Shown: positions 1 through 10,305, counted from the stretch's first letter. The stretch is 64,000 bases of DNA from Paraburkholderia sp. SOS3 (GCF_001922345.1 NZ_CP018811.1:3224001-3288000), one strand, 5' to 3'. The notes: generated by a model not told the origin, from the letters alone. Program-made: numbers and translations.

Positions 1-933
1 GGCCGGAAACACGCGATGCACGACCGGCTTGATGGTCCCGTCTTCGAGATGCGGCCACACACGCTCCTTGAGCTGCGCGGCGATCTTCGCCTTGAATTCG
101 ACAGGCCGCGGACGCAGCGTCGAACCCGTGATGGTGAGCCGGCGGCGCATGACGTCGCTCAGGTTCACTTCCGCCTTCGCGCCGCCCAGCAGCGCGATGA
201 TCGCGACGCGGCCGCCATCGGCGAGCGCCTTCAGTTCGCGCGCGATATAGCTGCCCGCGACCATGTCGAGAATCACGTCGACGCCGCGGTCGTTCGTCAG
301 TGATTTCACCACTTCGACGAAGTCTTCGGTCTTGTAGTTGATCGCGCGCTCGGCGCCGAGCGCTTCGCACGCGCGGCATTTGTCGTCGGAACCCGCGGTC
401 GCGAATACGCGAAAGCCGAGCGCATGGGCGATCTGGATCGCCGTCACGCCGATGCCGCTCGAGCCGCCTTGCACGAGAAACGTCTCGTTCGCGCCGCCTT
501 CGCCCTTGCCCAGTTGCGCGCGGTCGAACACGTTGCTCCAGACCGTAAAGAACGTTTCCGGCAGCGACGCGGCTTCGATGTCGGTCAGTCCCTTCGGCAC
601 CGGCAGACACTGCGCGAGCGGCACTGCGGCAAATTCCGCATAACCGCCGCCCGCGAGCAGCCCGCATACGCGATCGCCCATCTTGAGGCCGAACGGATTG
701 TGCTTTGCGTCGATCGTGCCGCCGACGATCTCACCGGCCACCTCGAGCCCCGGCAGATCGGACGCGCCCGGCGGCGGCGCATACGAACCCTTGCGCTGGA
801 ACACGTCGGGCCGGTTCACGCCGGACGCAGCCACCTTGACCAGCACTTCGCCCGCTTTCACTTCCGGCATCGGACGCTCGGCAAGCTTCAATACTTCCGG
901 CGCGCCGAACTCGGTAATTTCGATCGCTTTCAT
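1..933 (-). CDS. NAD(P)H quinone oxidoreductase, PIG3/QorB-like (3' end outside window)
   Basis: A zinc-free medium-chain reductase that should reduce quinones with NADPH in the cytoplasm. The start ATG is at 933 and reads MKAIEITEFGAPEVL; 311 codons are visible and the last dozen or so lie beyond the window edge. A nucleotide-binding loop GGSSGIG falls at residues 156-162. The N-terminal half has the VFQRKGSYAPPPG stretch typical of the PIG3 branch. It lies downstream of pnp on the same strand but is separated from it by a strong terminator, so it is probably its own unit. It differs from the second quinone reductase at 35878. Family assignment is firm; the physiological substrate is unknown. 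Confidence 0.88.
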   Translation of the reverse strand, partial: MKAIEITEFGAPEVLKLAERPMPEVKAGEVLVKVAASGVNRPDVFQRKGSYAPPPGASDLPGLEVAGEIVGGTIDAKHNPFGLKMGDRVCGLLAGGGYAEFAAVPLAQCLPVPKGLTDIEAASLPETFFTVWSNVFDRAQLGKGEGGANETFLVQGGSSGIGVTAIQIAHALGFRVFATAGSDDKCRACEALGAERAINYKTEDFVEVVKSLTNDRGVDVILDMVAGSYIARELKALADGGRVAIIALLGGAKAEVNLSDVMRRRLTITGSTLRPRPVEFKAKIAAQLKERVWPHLEDGTIKPVVHRVFPA

Positions 934-963
934 CGCTGTCGTCTCCAAAGGTGGGGATTGCGC

Positions 964-1011
964 TGAAAACTGCGGGAACAATTGCGGCAACGACTGCGGC
1001 AACAGCTGCGG
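964..1011. repeat. Four tandem 12-bp repeats
   Basis: Four units of 12 bases (964-975, 976-987, 988-999, 1000-1011) each end in TGCGG; the first half of the unit varies around NAACNN. They lie between the quinone oxidoreductase start and the pnp terminator, in the upstream region of the former. No gene is seen in 934-1036. Confidence 0.8.
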
Positions 1012-1036
1012 GTTCGCAATGCAATCCACCCTACAT

Positions 1037-1072
1037 GAAAAACGGCCGGCGCGCATTCACGCTGCCGGCCGT
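1037..1072 (-). terminator. Intrinsic terminator of pnp
   Basis: On the minus strand, 15 bases after the pnp stop, a perfect 9-bp stem ACGGCCGGC / GCCGGCCGT (1064-1072 and 1042-1050, loop 13) is followed directly by TTTTTC. This is a textbook rho-independent terminator. Confidence 0.9.
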
Positions 1073-1087
1073 CTGTTCGAGCCTCGC

Positions 1088-3229
1088 TTACTGCGGGGTC
1101 GATTCGGGTTGCGTCGCGGCGCCGTCGTTCAGCAGCGCCTTTGCCGACAACCGCACGCGGCCCTTTTCATCCGTCTGGATGACCTTGACCTTCACCTGCT
1201 GGCCTTCCTTCAGATAGTCGTTGATGTCCTTGATGCGCTCGTTCGCGATCTCGGAGATATGCAGCAGACCGTCCTTGCCCGGCAGGATATTCACGATCGC
1301 GCCGAAGTCGAGCAGCTTGAGCACCGTGCCTTCGTAGATCTGGCCGACTTCGACTTCCATCGTGATGTTTTCGATGCGTTTCTTCGCTTCGGCCATGCCT
1401 TCCGCGCTCGTGCTCGCGATCGTCACGACGCCGTCGTCGGAGATGTCGATCGTCGTGCCCGTTTCTTCGGTCAGCGCGCGGATCACCGAGCCGCCCTTGC
1501 CGATCACGTCGCGAATCTTTTCCGGATTGATCTTGATCGTGATCATGCGCGGGGCGAACTCGGACAGTTGCGTGTTCGCGCCCGACACGGCCGAGGTCAT
1601 CTTGCCAAGGATATGCATGCGGCCTTCCTTCGCCTGGGCGAGCGCGACCTGCATGATTTCCTTCGTGATGCCCTGGATCTTGATGTCCATCTGCAGCGCG
1701 GTCACGCCGTCGGCGGTACCGGCCACCTTGAAGTCCATGTCGCCGAGATGATCTTCGTCGCCGAGGATGTCGGTCAACACCGCGAACTTGTTGCCTTCGA
1801 GGATCAGGCCCATCGCGATGCCGGCGACGTGCGCCTTCATCGGCACGCCGGCGTCCATCAGCGCGAGACAGCCGCCGCACACCGACGCCATCGACGACGA
1901 ACCGTTCGACTCGGTGATTTCCGACACGACGCGAATCGAATAGCCGAATTCGTCGGCGCTCGGCAGGCACGCGACGAGCGCGCGCTTGGCCAGACGCCCG
2001 TGGCCGATTTCGCGGCGCTTCGGCGACCCGACGCGGCCCGTTTCGCCGGTCGCGAACGGCGGCATGTTGTAGTGGAGCATGAAGCGGTCGCGGTATTCGC
2101 CTTCGAGCGCGTCGATGATCTGCTCGTCGCCCTTCGTGCCGAGCGTCGCGACGACGAGCGCCTGCGTTTCGCCGCGCGTGAAGAGCGCCGAACCGTGCGT
2201 GCGCGGCAGCACGCCCGTGCGGATCTCGATCGGACGCACGGTGCGCGTATCGCGGCCGTCGATGCGCGGCTCGCCGTTCAGGATTTGCGAACGGACGATC
2301 TTCGCTTCGATATCGAACAGCACATTGCCGACCGTCGCCTTATCGGCCGCAACGCCGCCCGTTGCGAGCGCTTCTGCTTCGAGCTTCGCCGACGTCGCTG
2401 CGTAGACTTCCTTCAGCTTCGCCGAACGCGCCTGCTTGTCACGCGTTTGATAAGCGGAAAGCAGTTCGTTGTAAGCGATTTCGTTGACGCGCGCGATCAG
2501 CGCTTCGTTCTTCGGCGCCGGCTGCCAGTCCCACTCGGGCTTGCCGCCTTCGCGCACGAGTTCGTGGATCGCGTCGATCGCCGTTTGCATCTGCTCGTGG
2601 CCGAACACGACCGCGCCGAGCATCACGTCTTCGGGCAGTTGGTCCGCTTCGGATTCGACCATCAGCACGGCACGCTCGGTACCGGCGACGACGAGGTCCA
2701 GACGCGATTCCTTGATCTGCGAGCGCGTCGGGTTCAGCACGTATTCGTTGTTGATGTACGCGACACGCGCGGCGCCGACCGGGCCGTTGAACGGCAGGCC
2801 CGACACCGCGAGCGCAGCCGATGCGCCGATCAGCGCGGGGATGTCGGCCGGCACGTCCGGGTTGATCGACATCACGTGGATGACGACCTGCACTTCGTTA
2901 TAGAAGCCTTCCGGGAAAAGCGGACGCAGCGGACGATCGATGAGGCGCGAGATCAGCGTTTCGCCTTCCGACGGACGGCCTTCGCGGCGGAAGAAACCGC
3001 CCGGAATCTTGCCTGCCGAGTAGGTCTTTTCGATGTAGTCGACCGTCAGCGGAAAGAAATCCTGGCCCGGCTTGGCGGTCTTCGCACCGACGACGGTGGC
3101 GAGCACGACCGTATCTTCGACGTCAACGAGCACGGCACCGCTCGCCTGGCGGGCGATTTCGCCCGTCTCGAGGCGAACCGTATGCTGCCCCCACTTAAAT
3201 TCTTTGACGATCTTGTTAAACATAGACAT
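1088..3229 (-). CDS. pnp: Polynucleotide phosphorylase
   Basis: A 713-residue 3'-5' exoribonuclease that phosphorolyses RNA and acts in mRNA decay, usually as a trimer; the length matches the family. Two RNase PH-type domains fill the first ~550 residues, and the acidic stretch [11 protein letters not shown] near residues 485-500 carries the expected catalytic aspartates. A KH domain with the GKGG loop (about 553-612) and an S1 domain (about 620-690) follow, then a short polar tail. The start ATG at 3229 has GGAGGACAA upstream and is preferred over the internal ATG two codons later. rpsO lies upstream on the same strand, the usual rpsO-pnp arrangement. The long leader may hold an autoregulatory hairpin. 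Confidence 0.98.
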   Translation of the reverse strand: MSMFNKIVKEFKWGQHTVRLETGEIARQASGAVLVDVEDTVVLATVVGAKTAKPGQDFFPLTVDYIEKTYSAGKIPGGFFRREGRPSEGETLISRLIDRPLRPLFPEGFYNEVQVVIHVMSINPDVPADIPALIGASAALAVSGLPFNGPVGAARVAYINNEYVLNPTRSQIKESRLDLVVAGTERAVLMVESEADQLPEDVMLGAVVFGHEQMQTAIDAIHELVREGGKPEWDWQPAPKNEALIARVNEIAYNELLSAYQTRDKQARSAKLKEVYAATSAKLEAEALATGGVAADKATVGNVLFDIEAKIVRSQILNGEPRIDGRDTRTVRPIEIRTGVLPRTHGSALFTRGETQALVVATLGTKGDEQIIDALEGEYRDRFMLHYNMPPFATGETGRVGSPKRREIGHGRLAKRALVACLPSADEFGYSIRVVSEITESNGSSSMASVCGGCLALMDAGVPMKAHVAGIAMGLILEGNKFAVLTDILGDEDHLGDMDFKVAGTADGVTALQMDIKIQGITKEIMQVALAQAKEGRMHILGKMTSAVSGANTQLSEFAPRMITIKINPEKIRDVIGKGGSVIRALTEETGTTIDISDDGVVTIASTSAEGMAEAKKRIENITMEVEVGQIYEGTVLKLLDFGAIVNILPGKDGLLHISEIANERIKDINDYLKEGQQVKVKVIQTDEKGRVRLSAKALLNDGAATQPESTPQ

Positions 3230-3621
3230 TTGTCCTCCATTGATCTTTTCGTCAAGCCGTACACGCCAATGCGCGACGGCTACGCTTGAGCCGGTGCCGC
3301 AGGGGAAGAGGAGTGTTATGCCATTCCAGAGGGCCGCGCGGCGTGCGCGAACCGCTGGAATGACACAGCGCTCTTCCCTGAAGCCCGGCTGATTGCTGTT
3401 GCTCTTGCCTTGCTATTGCTTTCTGATCTTGCCTGCTTCTTGCCTGCTATCGGTTGCCTGCTATTGGAACCGACAGATCGGAACTGCCAGGAGCCGCCCG
3501 CGAGGCCTGAATGCGCACGGAATTTCGATTGATACGGCGACCCGTTTTGCGCACCGTTCAAAAACAAAATGCCTGCATCAGCGGAACTGACACAGGCACT
3601 TTGCTGAAAAGAACGACCCGC
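3230..3621 (-). other. rpsO-pnp intercistronic region / pnp leader (no gene)
   Basis: No coding gene seen. On the minus strand it holds, in order, the rpsO terminator (3560-3603), three copies of AGCAGGCAA (plus-strand TTGCCTGCT at 3429, 3440 and 3454) in a purine-rich stretch, and a hairpin with 8-bp arms CATTCCAG/CTGGAATG (3322-3329 and 3355-3362) about 100 bases before the pnp start. In E. coli, pnp is autoregulated through an RNase III-cut leader hairpin; a similar role here is inference. Confidence 0.6.
3560..3603 (-). terminator. Intrinsic terminator of rpsO
   Basis: Minus strand, just after the rpsO stop: outer stem GTGCCTG / CAGGCAT and inner stem TCAG / CTGA around a TTCCG loop, followed by TTTTGTTTTTG. 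Read-through to pnp may still occur, as in other rpsO-pnp operons. Confidence 0.8.
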
Positions 3622-3891
3622 TTACTTACGCAGACCCAGCTTCTCGATCAGCGAACGATAACGATCGGCGTCCTTGCCCTTCAGGTAGTCGAGCAGCTTG
3701 CGACGGCGGCTCACCATGCGCAGCAGACCGCGGCGGCTGTGATGGTCTTTCGTGTGGGCCTTGAAGTGAGCCGTCAGCTCGTTGATGCGCGACGTGAGCA
3801 GTGCGACCTGCACTTCGGGGGAGCCGGTGTCGTTGGCGCCGCGAGCGAATTGCGCGACGACGTCGGATTTTTTGATTTCAGCAACAGTCAT
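3622..3891 (-). CDS. rpsO: 30S ribosomal protein S15
   Basis: The 89-residue S15 protein binds 16S rRNA early in assembly of the small subunit platform. Length and sequence are standard for the family, including the GSPEVQ motif and the [14 protein letters not shown] segment that contacts RNA. Start ATG at 3891. It is followed by its own terminator and then pnp. A possible sigma-70 promoter lies about 170 bases upstream, leaving a long leader with self-complementary repeats, which could serve S15 autoregulation (inference). Confidence 0.98.
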   Translation of the reverse strand: MTVAEIKKSDVVAQFARGANDTGSPEVQVALLTSRINELTAHFKAHTKDHHSRRGLLRMVSRRRKLLDYLKGKDADRYRSLIEKLGLRK

Positions 3892-4239
3892 TTGATTTCC
3901 TTTGATTCAACAGGCGGTCACGGAAGAAGAGCCGTGCCGTGGGTTACAGCGAAACCGCTGGATTCTACGCTACAACGTGGCATACGAAAACCATGCGCCT
4001 GCTGCATTGGCCATGTCATCGCACTTGCCATGGCATTTGCCATGTTTTGCAACGAGGCGCGTATTGTAGCACAGCCCGAAAGCCCGGCGAATCGTGGTCT
4101 TTCGGACAGGTCGGACACCGCAGCCGCGTGCTCGCCCCGCCGAATTGCTATGCGGTTTGAAAATCTTTCGCCGCATCACATGTCAAAATGATGCCTGTCC
4201 GCGATAGAAATTATCGTGAAAACGCATCTGGAGAGATTC
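3892..4239. other. Divergent region rpsO / lipoprotein gene (no gene)
   Basis: No gene seen. On the minus strand the rpsO leader contains a 14-base palindrome of the form ATGGCA-AA-TGCCAT, followed by a second ATGGCAAGTGC copy (roughly 4010-4050). On the plus strand a short dyad CGATA/TATCG (4202-4216) lies just before the lipoprotein ribosome site. Confidence 0.5.
4063..4091 (-). promoter_or_regulatory. Probable rpsO promoter
   Basis: Minus strand -10 TACAAT (4063-4068) with a weak -35 TTCGCC (4086-4091) at 17-base spacing. Predicted start near 4056 gives a leader of about 165 bases. Confidence 0.5.
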
Positions 4240-4785
4240 ATGTTCAATCGCCTTTCAACAGCATACGCAGCGATTGCGCGGTACGCGCGCGGCCGGCGCA
4301 TGCTGGTTGCCTGCGTCGGCACGCTCGCGCTGGCAGGCTGCGCGCAACCGTGGCAGGGCTATCAGCCAGGCGCCGACCAGTCGACGGTGCTCTCGCGCCT
4401 CGGGCCGCCACGCGAAGTCTACGATCTGCCCAACGGCGGCAAACGGCTCATGTGGCCGACGCAGCCGATGGGCGAATACACGACAGCCGCCGACATCGAC
4501 GCAAACGGCAAGATTGTCAGCGTGCGCCAGGTGCTGCAGCCGAGCGAATTCTATCGCGCGGAAATCGGCAAATGGACGCGCGCCGACGTGCTCGTCAACT
4601 TCGGCCGCCCCGAGGAAACCTCGTATTTTCCGCTGATGAAGCGTGAGGTGTGGACCTACCGGTATTACGAGGACAACGTCTGGTACATGCTGTACAGCTT
4701 CTATTTCGACGATCAGGGCATCCTGCGGCTCACGCAGAAGACGCCCGATCCGCTGCACGACCCGGACCGCCGCAGCCTGTTCTGA
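4240..4785 (+). CDS. BamE/SmpA-like outer-membrane lipoprotein
   Basis: A predicted lipoprotein of 181 residues. The start ATG at 4240 has GGAGAG five bases upstream and is preferred over the GTG at 4216, which lacks such a site. A basic N-terminus precedes a hydrophobic segment ending in the lipobox LAGC, with the lipidated cysteine at residue 34. The mature part contains two BamE/OmlA-like stretches (GADQSTVLSRLGPPREVY and WTRADVLVNFGRPEE), the pattern of small outer-membrane assembly lipoproteins. It may act with the BAM complex, but whether it is the principal BamE of this organism cannot be decided here. It converges on leuA, and the two share a bidirectional terminator. Confidence 0.75.
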   Translation: MFNRLSTAYAAIARYARGRRMLVACVGTLALAGCAQPWQGYQPGADQSTVLSRLGPPREVYDLPNGGKRLMWPTQPMGEYTTAADIDANGKIVSVRQVLQPSEFYRAEIGKWTRADVLVNFGRPEETSYFPLMKREVWTYRYYEDNVWYMLYSFYFDDQGILRLTQKTPDPLHDPDRRSLF

Positions 4786-4805
4786 GCGCACGCGGCGCTG
4801 GCATG

Positions 4806-4850
4806 AAAAACCCCGTGCGGACTTTGGAGTCCACACGGGGTTTCGTTTTT
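4806..4850. terminator. Bidirectional terminator between lipoprotein gene and leuA
   Basis: A stem ACCCCGTG-GGACT / AGTCC-CACGGGGT with a short TTGG loop is flanked by AAAAA on the left and TTTCGTTTTT on the right. It can therefore stop transcription from both convergent genes. Confidence 0.92.
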
Positions 4851-4881
4851 ACCGCTGGCGCGATAACGCCGGCGTCAGTGC

Positions 4882-6426
4882 TTACGAGCGCTGTGGATTG
4901 AGCTTGTCCACACCGGTGTAAAGGCGGTTCAGCGCCGCGATATATGCCTTCGCCGAAGCCGCGACGATATCGGGATCGGTGCCGACGCCGTTGACCACTC
5001 GCCCGGCCTTCGACAACCGCACGGTCACCTCGCCCTGCGCCTGCGTGCCGGTCGTAATCGCGTTCACCGAATACAGCAGGAATTCCGCGCCGCTGCCGAC
5101 TTCGCTTTCGATCGCGTTCATCGTCGCGTCGACGGGACCATTGCCGCGCGCTTCGGCCGTGACCTCCTTGCCTTCGACCGAGAACACGATCCGCGCATGC
5201 GGCTGCTCACCCGTCTCCGAGCGCTGCGAGAGCGACACGAACTTGTAATGCTCCTTCTCCTGCGCTTCGGCCGATTCCTCGGTGACGATCGCGATGATGT
5301 CCTCGTCGAAAATTTCGGCTTTGCGGTCGGCGAGTTCCTTGAAGCGCGAGAACGCGGTGTTGAGTTCGGCTTCGCTGTCGAGCGAAATGCCCAGTTCCTG
5401 CAGACGCTGCTTGAACGCATTGCGGCCCGAGAGCTTGCCGAGCACGATCTTGTTCGCGGTCCAGCCCACATCTTCCGCGCGCATGATTTCGTAGGTATCG
5501 CGCGCCTTCAGCACGCCGTCCTGGTGAATACCCGACGCATGCGCAAAGGCGTTCGCGCCGACCACCGCCTTGTTCGGCTGCACGACGAAACCGGTGATTT
5601 GCGACACGAGCTTCGAGGTCGGCACGATCTGCGTCGTATCGAGGCCGACGTCGAGGCTGAAATAGTCCTTGCGCGTTTTCACGGCCATGACGATTTCTTC
5701 GAGCGACGTATTGCCCGCGCGCTCGCCGAGACCGTTGATCGTGCACTCGACCTGACGCGCCCCGCCGATCTGCACGCCGGCCAGCGAATTGGCGACCGCC
5801 ATGCCGAGATCGTTATGGCAGTGCACGGAAAACACGGCCTTGTCCGAGTTCGGAATGCGCTCGCGCAGCGTCTTCACGAGATTGCCGTAGAGCTCCGGTA
5901 CGCCGTAGCCGACCGTGTCCGCGATATTGATGGTCGTCGCGCCTTCGGCGATCACCGCTTCGAGCACGCGGCACAGGAAGTCCATATCCGAGCGGCTGCC
6001 GTCTTCGGGCGAGAACTCGACGTCGTTCGTGAATTTGCGCGCGAAGCGCACCGCGAGTTTCGCCTGCTCGAACACCTGCTCCGGCGTCATCCGCAACTTC
6101 TTTTCCATGTGCAGCGGCGACGTCGCGATAAACGTATGGATGCGGAAATGATCGGCGGGCTTCAACGCGTCGGCGGCGCGCTGAATGTCTTTGTCGTTCG
6201 CGCGGGCGAGCGAGCAGACGGTGCTGTCCTTGATTGTCGACGCAATCGTCTGGATCGCATCGAAGTCGCCGTTCGAGCTTGCCGCAAAGCCGGCTTCGAT
6301 CACGTCCACCTTCATCCGCTCGAGCTGCTTCGCGATACGGATTTTCTCTTCCTTCGTCATCGACGCGCCGGGCGACTGCTCGCCGTCACGCAACGTCGTG
6401 TCGAAAATGATCAGCTTGTCTGCCAT
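4882..6426 (-). CDS. leuA: 2-isopropylmalate synthase
   Basis: Catalyses the first committed step of leucine synthesis, condensing acetyl-CoA with 2-oxoisovalerate. The protein has 514 residues, the usual length of the bacterial long form. The [12 protein letters not shown] signature at residues 9-20 and HCHNDLG near residue 200 mark the HMGL-like TIM barrel with its metal site. The C-terminal third (from about 390) is the leucine-sensing allosteric domain. Start ATG at 6426 has CAGGAGACC upstream. A strong promoter and a leucine-rich leader ORF lie upstream (6536-6655), suggesting control by attenuation. The gene is in the same orientation as pssA, psd and the ilv genes. Confidence 0.98.
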   Translation of the reverse strand: MADKLIIFDTTLRDGEQSPGASMTKEEKIRIAKQLERMKVDVIEAGFAASSNGDFDAIQTIASTIKDSTVCSLARANDKDIQRAADALKPADHFRIHTFIATSPLHMEKKLRMTPEQVFEQAKLAVRFARKFTNDVEFSPEDGSRSDMDFLCRVLEAVIAEGATTINIADTVGYGVPELYGNLVKTLRERIPNSDKAVFSVHCHNDLGMAVANSLAGVQIGGARQVECTINGLGERAGNTSLEEIVMAVKTRKDYFSLDVGLDTTQIVPTSKLVSQITGFVVQPNKAVVGANAFAHASGIHQDGVLKARDTYEIMRAEDVGWTANKIVLGKLSGRNAFKQRLQELGISLDSEAELNTAFSRFKELADRKAEIFDEDIIAIVTEESAEAQEKEHYKFVSLSQRSETGEQPHARIVFSVEGKEVTAEARGNGPVDATMNAIESEVGSGAEFLLYSVNAITTGTQAQGEVTVRLSKAGRVVNGVGTDPDIVAASAKAYIAALNRLYTGVDKLNPQRS

Positions 6427-6535
6427 CTCAGGTCTCCTGGGGATCCGGTCAATTCAAATCGAAAAGGAATACGGGTGTTTGCGCCACCGGCTGGCGACGC
6501 TAACAGGAGACGAGGCAGACGGGAGGCGAAAACGA

Positions 6536-6619
6536 TCAGCGCGACAGGCGCGCCGAAGCTAGCGAGCGTAGTAGCGCGCCGGCTTGAAGAGTCAGGAAGG
6601 GGAACTTGGAAAGTGCCAT
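6536..6619 (-). CDS. Putative leuA leader peptide (27 aa, Leu-rich)
   Basis: A 27-residue ORF that starts MALSKFPFLTLQAG and ends ALLRSLASARLSR. Seven residues are leucine. Three of these (16, 17 and 20) use CTA, the rarest leucine codon in such GC-rich DNA, and two use CTT. It begins about 7 bases after a good -10 box, so the mRNA may be leaderless or nearly so. The ORF lies between promoter and leuA. A hairpin GGCGCGC/GCGCGCC encloses the CTA codons and competes with a terminator-like hairpin at the stop codon. These are the hallmarks of a transcription attenuator sensing charged tRNA-Leu. The exact switching scheme is not clear from one sequence. Confidence 0.6.
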   Translation of the reverse strand: MALSKFPFLTLQAGALLRSLASARLSR

Positions 6620-6626
6620 GCCAGCG

Positions 6627-6655
6627 ACTATAGCGAGATTCATCGATTCGCGCAA
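6627..6655 (-). promoter_or_regulatory. leuA sigma-70 promoter
   Basis: Minus strand -35 TTGCGC (6650-6655), 17-base spacer, -10 TATAGT (6627-6632), then the discriminator CGCTGG. Predicted start at about 6619-6620, the A of the leader ATG. The stretch TAT-A-GTCGCTGG is almost the same as at the ilv promoter (12271-12282). Confidence 0.75.
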
Positions 6656-6925
6656 TTCACGATAACGGCCGGCGCGACCGCTCCACAGCCGCTTGTTCGA
6701 CGGTCGACACGGCGCGCGCCATATGGCGTAACGGTCCCCCGGCAACGTGCAGCAGGCGGCAATAGGCGCAGGCAAACGCGGCGATTGAAAAGCAGAATCA
6801 AGCGGAAAGAAGCAGAAACGGCTGCTTTGGCGCGGCGGGCGCGTCGCACCCGCCCTGAGCTCAAAGGCAGCCGTCGACCATGACCGCGTGACGGGCGTCG
6901 CAGCCGATCACAGCGGCGCCGACGG

Positions 6926-7807
6926 CTACGGCTGCCGCTGCGAAGAACGCGCGGGATTGCTACGGCCGCGCAGCGTTTGGTACCCCCAGAACACATAGCC
7001 CGAGAGGCCATACAGCACGAACAGTCCGAACAGCATGAGCGGCGGATCGGACGACACGAGCACGAACAGCATCACAATCAGAAGCGTCGCCGCGAACGGC
7101 ACGCGATGCCGGATATCGAGCGCCTTGCCGCTATAAAACGGCGCGTTCGACACCATCGTCACGCCCGCGTAGATCGTCAGTGCGAACGCGACCCACGGCA
7201 GCCAGCCAAGCTTGAGCGGCACGCGGTTGTCGGTGGCGAGCCAGACGAAGCCCGCGATCAGCGCGGCCGCAGCCGGGCTCGGCATGCCCTGGAAAAAGCG
7301 CTTGTCGACAACGCCGATATTCGTGTTGAAGCGCGCGAGCCGCAGCGCCGCGCCCGAGCAGTAGACGAACGCCGCGAGCCACCCCCAGCGTCCAAGGTCT
7401 TTCAGCACCCATTCGTACATGACCAGCGCCGGCGCCACGCCGAACGACACCATGTCGGACAGGCTGTCGAACTGCTCGCCGAACGCGCTTTGCGTATGCG
7501 TGATACGCGCGACGCGCCCGTCCATTCCATCGAGCACCATCGCGACGAAGATCGCGATCGCCGCGACTTCGAAACGCACGTTCATCGCCTGCACGACCGC
7601 GAAGAAGCCGCAGAAGAGCGCCGCGGTGGTGAATGCATTCGGCAGCAGGTAAATGCCGCGCTTGCGCAGGAATTGCTGACGCGCGGCGCGCCGGCTGTCG
7701 ATTACGACCGGCACGGGGTCGCCCGTCGGCTTGTTGCGGCGGAACGGTCTGATCGGCCGCGGTTGCGGTGCGGCGCTGCTGCGTGGTCGACGCGGTTTCA
7801 GGGCCAT
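6926..7807 (-). CDS. pssA: CDP-diacylglycerol-serine O-phosphatidyltransferase
   Basis: Integral inner-membrane enzyme making phosphatidylserine, the precursor of phosphatidylethanolamine. The CDP-alcohol phosphatidyltransferase motif is complete: DGRVAR at 96-101, G110, D114 and D118. I place the start at ATG 7807 (MALKPRRP), which has GGAGACTCCG upstream. That gives 293 residues, with an N-terminal basic, proline-rich extension of about 45 residues before the first membrane span; six or more spans follow. psd lies immediately upstream (20 bases), so the two enzymes of the pathway are made from one transcript. Confidence 0.95.
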   Translation of the reverse strand: MALKPRRPRSSAAPQPRPIRPFRRNKPTGDPVPVVIDSRRAARQQFLRKRGIYLLPNAFTTAALFCGFFAVVQAMNVRFEVAAIAIFVAMVLDGMDGRVARITHTQSAFGEQFDSLSDMVSFGVAPALVMYEWVLKDLGRWGWLAAFVYCSGAALRLARFNTNIGVVDKRFFQGMPSPAAAALIAGFVWLATDNRVPLKLGWLPWVAFALTIYAGVTMVSNAPFYSGKALDIRHRVPFAATLLIVMLFVLVSSDPPLMLFGLFVLYGLSGYVFWGYQTLRGRSNPARSSQRQP

Positions 7808-7827
7808 CGGAGTCTCCGTGAGCCGCT

Positions 7828-8466
7828 TTATAGTTCGGCCAGAATGGTTGACGAGGCCGATACCTTCTCGCCGATCGTCACGCGCGGACGGCTGCCCATC
7901 GGCAGGTACACGTCGACGCGCGAACCGAAGCGGATAAAGCCGTAGCGCTGGCCTCGCGTAAGCGGCTCTCCCGCACGGACGTAGCAAAGAATGCGCCGCG
8001 CGATGAGTCCGGCGATCTGCACCGACGTCACTGTCGCCCCGCTTGCCGTTTCGATGACGATCGCATTGCGCTCGTTTTCGAGCGACGCTTTGTCGACGGC
8101 GGCATTCAGATACGAGCCCGGAAAGTATTCGACCTTCTGGATCGCGCCATCGACCGGCGAGCGCTGCGAATGCACGTTGAACACATTCATGAACACGCTG
8201 ATCTTCAGCGCCTCGCGCTTCGCATACGGGTCATGCGCGGTCTCGACAGCGACGATACGACCGTCGGCCGGGCACAGCACTGCGTTCGGCTGCGTCGGAA
8301 TGGGCCTCGCCGGATCGCGGAAGAATTGAACGACGAAAATGACGAGCAGCCAGAAAAGCCACGCAATGCCGAACCCGAGGAAGGCATGGACCAACAGCGC
8401 GACGACAACGGCGATTCCGATAAACGGCCAGCCTTCGCGTGCGATGATCGGGTGAGGGTAATTCAT
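7828..8466 (-). CDS. psd: Phosphatidylserine decarboxylase proenzyme
   Basis: Converts phosphatidylserine to phosphatidylethanolamine at the inner membrane. The protein is 212 residues from ATG 8466 ([13 protein letters not shown]), the short 'type II/archaeal-like' form common in Burkholderiales. Two hydrophobic segments near the N-terminus (about 14-47) anchor it. The self-cleavage site that creates the pyruvoyl group is the Gly-Ser pair at 181-182 in RFGSRVD. It is followed by pssA. Confidence 0.95.
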   Translation of the reverse strand: MNYPHPIIAREGWPFIGIAVVVALLVHAFLGFGIAWLFWLLVIFVVQFFRDPARPIPTQPNAVLCPADGRIVAVETAHDPYAKREALKISVFMNVFNVHSQRSPVDGAIQKVEYFPGSYLNAAVDKASLENERNAIVIETASGATVTSVQIAGLIARRILCYVRAGEPLTRGQRYGFIRFGSRVDVYLPMGSRPRVTIGEKVSASSTILAEL

Positions 8467-8594
8467 GGATGGCTTCAGTGTTTTCGTAAAACCGTAGGAT
8501 AGCAAAAGCCGCCCAGGGTTCAGCACGCTGGACGGCTTGGAGGGACGGCGCAGCGCAACGGCTGCGCCCGACATGGCATACGCTGGCGGAATGA

Positions 8595-8615
8595 CCCCGG
8601 AGAAAAGCCCCGGGG
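8595..8615 (-). terminator. Hairpin after ilvC
   Basis: A 6-bp stem CCCCGG/CCGGGG with a 9-base loop lies 20 bases past the ilvC stop. There is no T-run, so if it ends transcription it is weak or needs Rho. It may equally protect the ilvC 3' end. Confidence 0.35.
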
Positions 8616-8635
8616 AAACAACCGCACCGCCGGTC

Positions 8636-9694
<1,059 letters not shown>

Positions 9695-9748
9695 TTACTG
9701 CGCGGCCGAGCGCGCGGTTGGCGCGCCCGGCCATGATCGATGGCGTCG

Positions 9749-10240
9749 TCAAACCTTGAGGATACGCTCGCCGCGCCCGATGCCCGAACCGCCCGTGCGG
9801 ACCGTTTCGAGAATCGCGGTCGCATCGATTCCTTCGATAAACGCGTCGAGCTTGTCGCTCGCGCCCGTCAGCTCGATCGTGTAGGTCTTTTCGGTGACGT
9901 CGATGATGCGGCCGCGGAAAATGTCCGACATCCGCTTCATCTCTTCACGCTCCTTGCCGACCGCGCGCACCTTGATCAGCATCAGCTCGCGCTCGATGTG
10001 GGCGCCCTCGGTCAGGTCGACCACTTTCACCACCTCGATCAGGCGGTTCAGATGCTTCGTGATCTGCTCGATCACGTCGTCCGAGCCAATGGAAACGATG
10101 GTCATGCGCGACAGCGAACGGTCTTCGGTCGGCGCCACCGTCAAGGTTTCGATGTTGTAGCCGCGTGCCGAGAAGAGCCCGACGACGCGCGACAACGCGC
10201 CCGGTTCGTTTTCGAGCAGCACGGAAATGATGTGTCTCAT
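9749..10240 (-). CDS. ilvH: Acetolactate synthase small (regulatory) subunit
   Basis: Regulatory subunit giving valine feedback sensitivity to acetolactate synthase. The start at ATG 10240 (MRHIISVLLENEPGAL) yields 163 residues, the family length; the longer upstream reading has no support. An N-terminal ACT domain (about 4-78) binds valine, and a C-terminal ALS_ss_C domain follows. It lies 124 bases after ilvI, with a small hairpin in the gap. Confidence 0.97.
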   Translation of the reverse strand: MRHIISVLLENEPGALSRVVGLFSARGYNIETLTVAPTEDRSLSRMTIVSIGSDDVIEQITKHLNRLIEVVKVVDLTEGAHIERELMLIKVRAVGKEREEMKRMSDIFRGRIIDVTEKTYTIELTGASDKLDAFIEGIDATAILETVRTGGSGIGRGERILKV

Positions 10241-10305
10241 GATCGCTTCTTCCAGATATCCAAGTATCGATTTATCCGCACCGGCCGCGCCGCTCCGCCT
10301 GCATT

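Larger units (their letters stand above)
6427..6925 (-). other. leuA leader and upstream region
   Basis: Between pssA and leuA. It contains the leuA promoter (6627-6655), the leader ORF (6536-6619), a 7-bp hairpin CGGCGCG/CGCGCTG overlapping the leader stop with ATCGTTTT after it (minus strand 6555 to 6529), and a second 8-bp hairpin GCGTCGCC/GGTGGCGC further downstream (around 6480-6502). The part from 6656 to 6925 shows nothing I can assign. Confidence 0.6.

Noticed and set aside
683..3289. Long plus-strand frame opposite pnp (868 codons), and similar frames opposite kdpD (27812-30670) and kdpA/kdpB
   Set aside because: Same cause; the opposite strand encodes intact, recognisable proteins.
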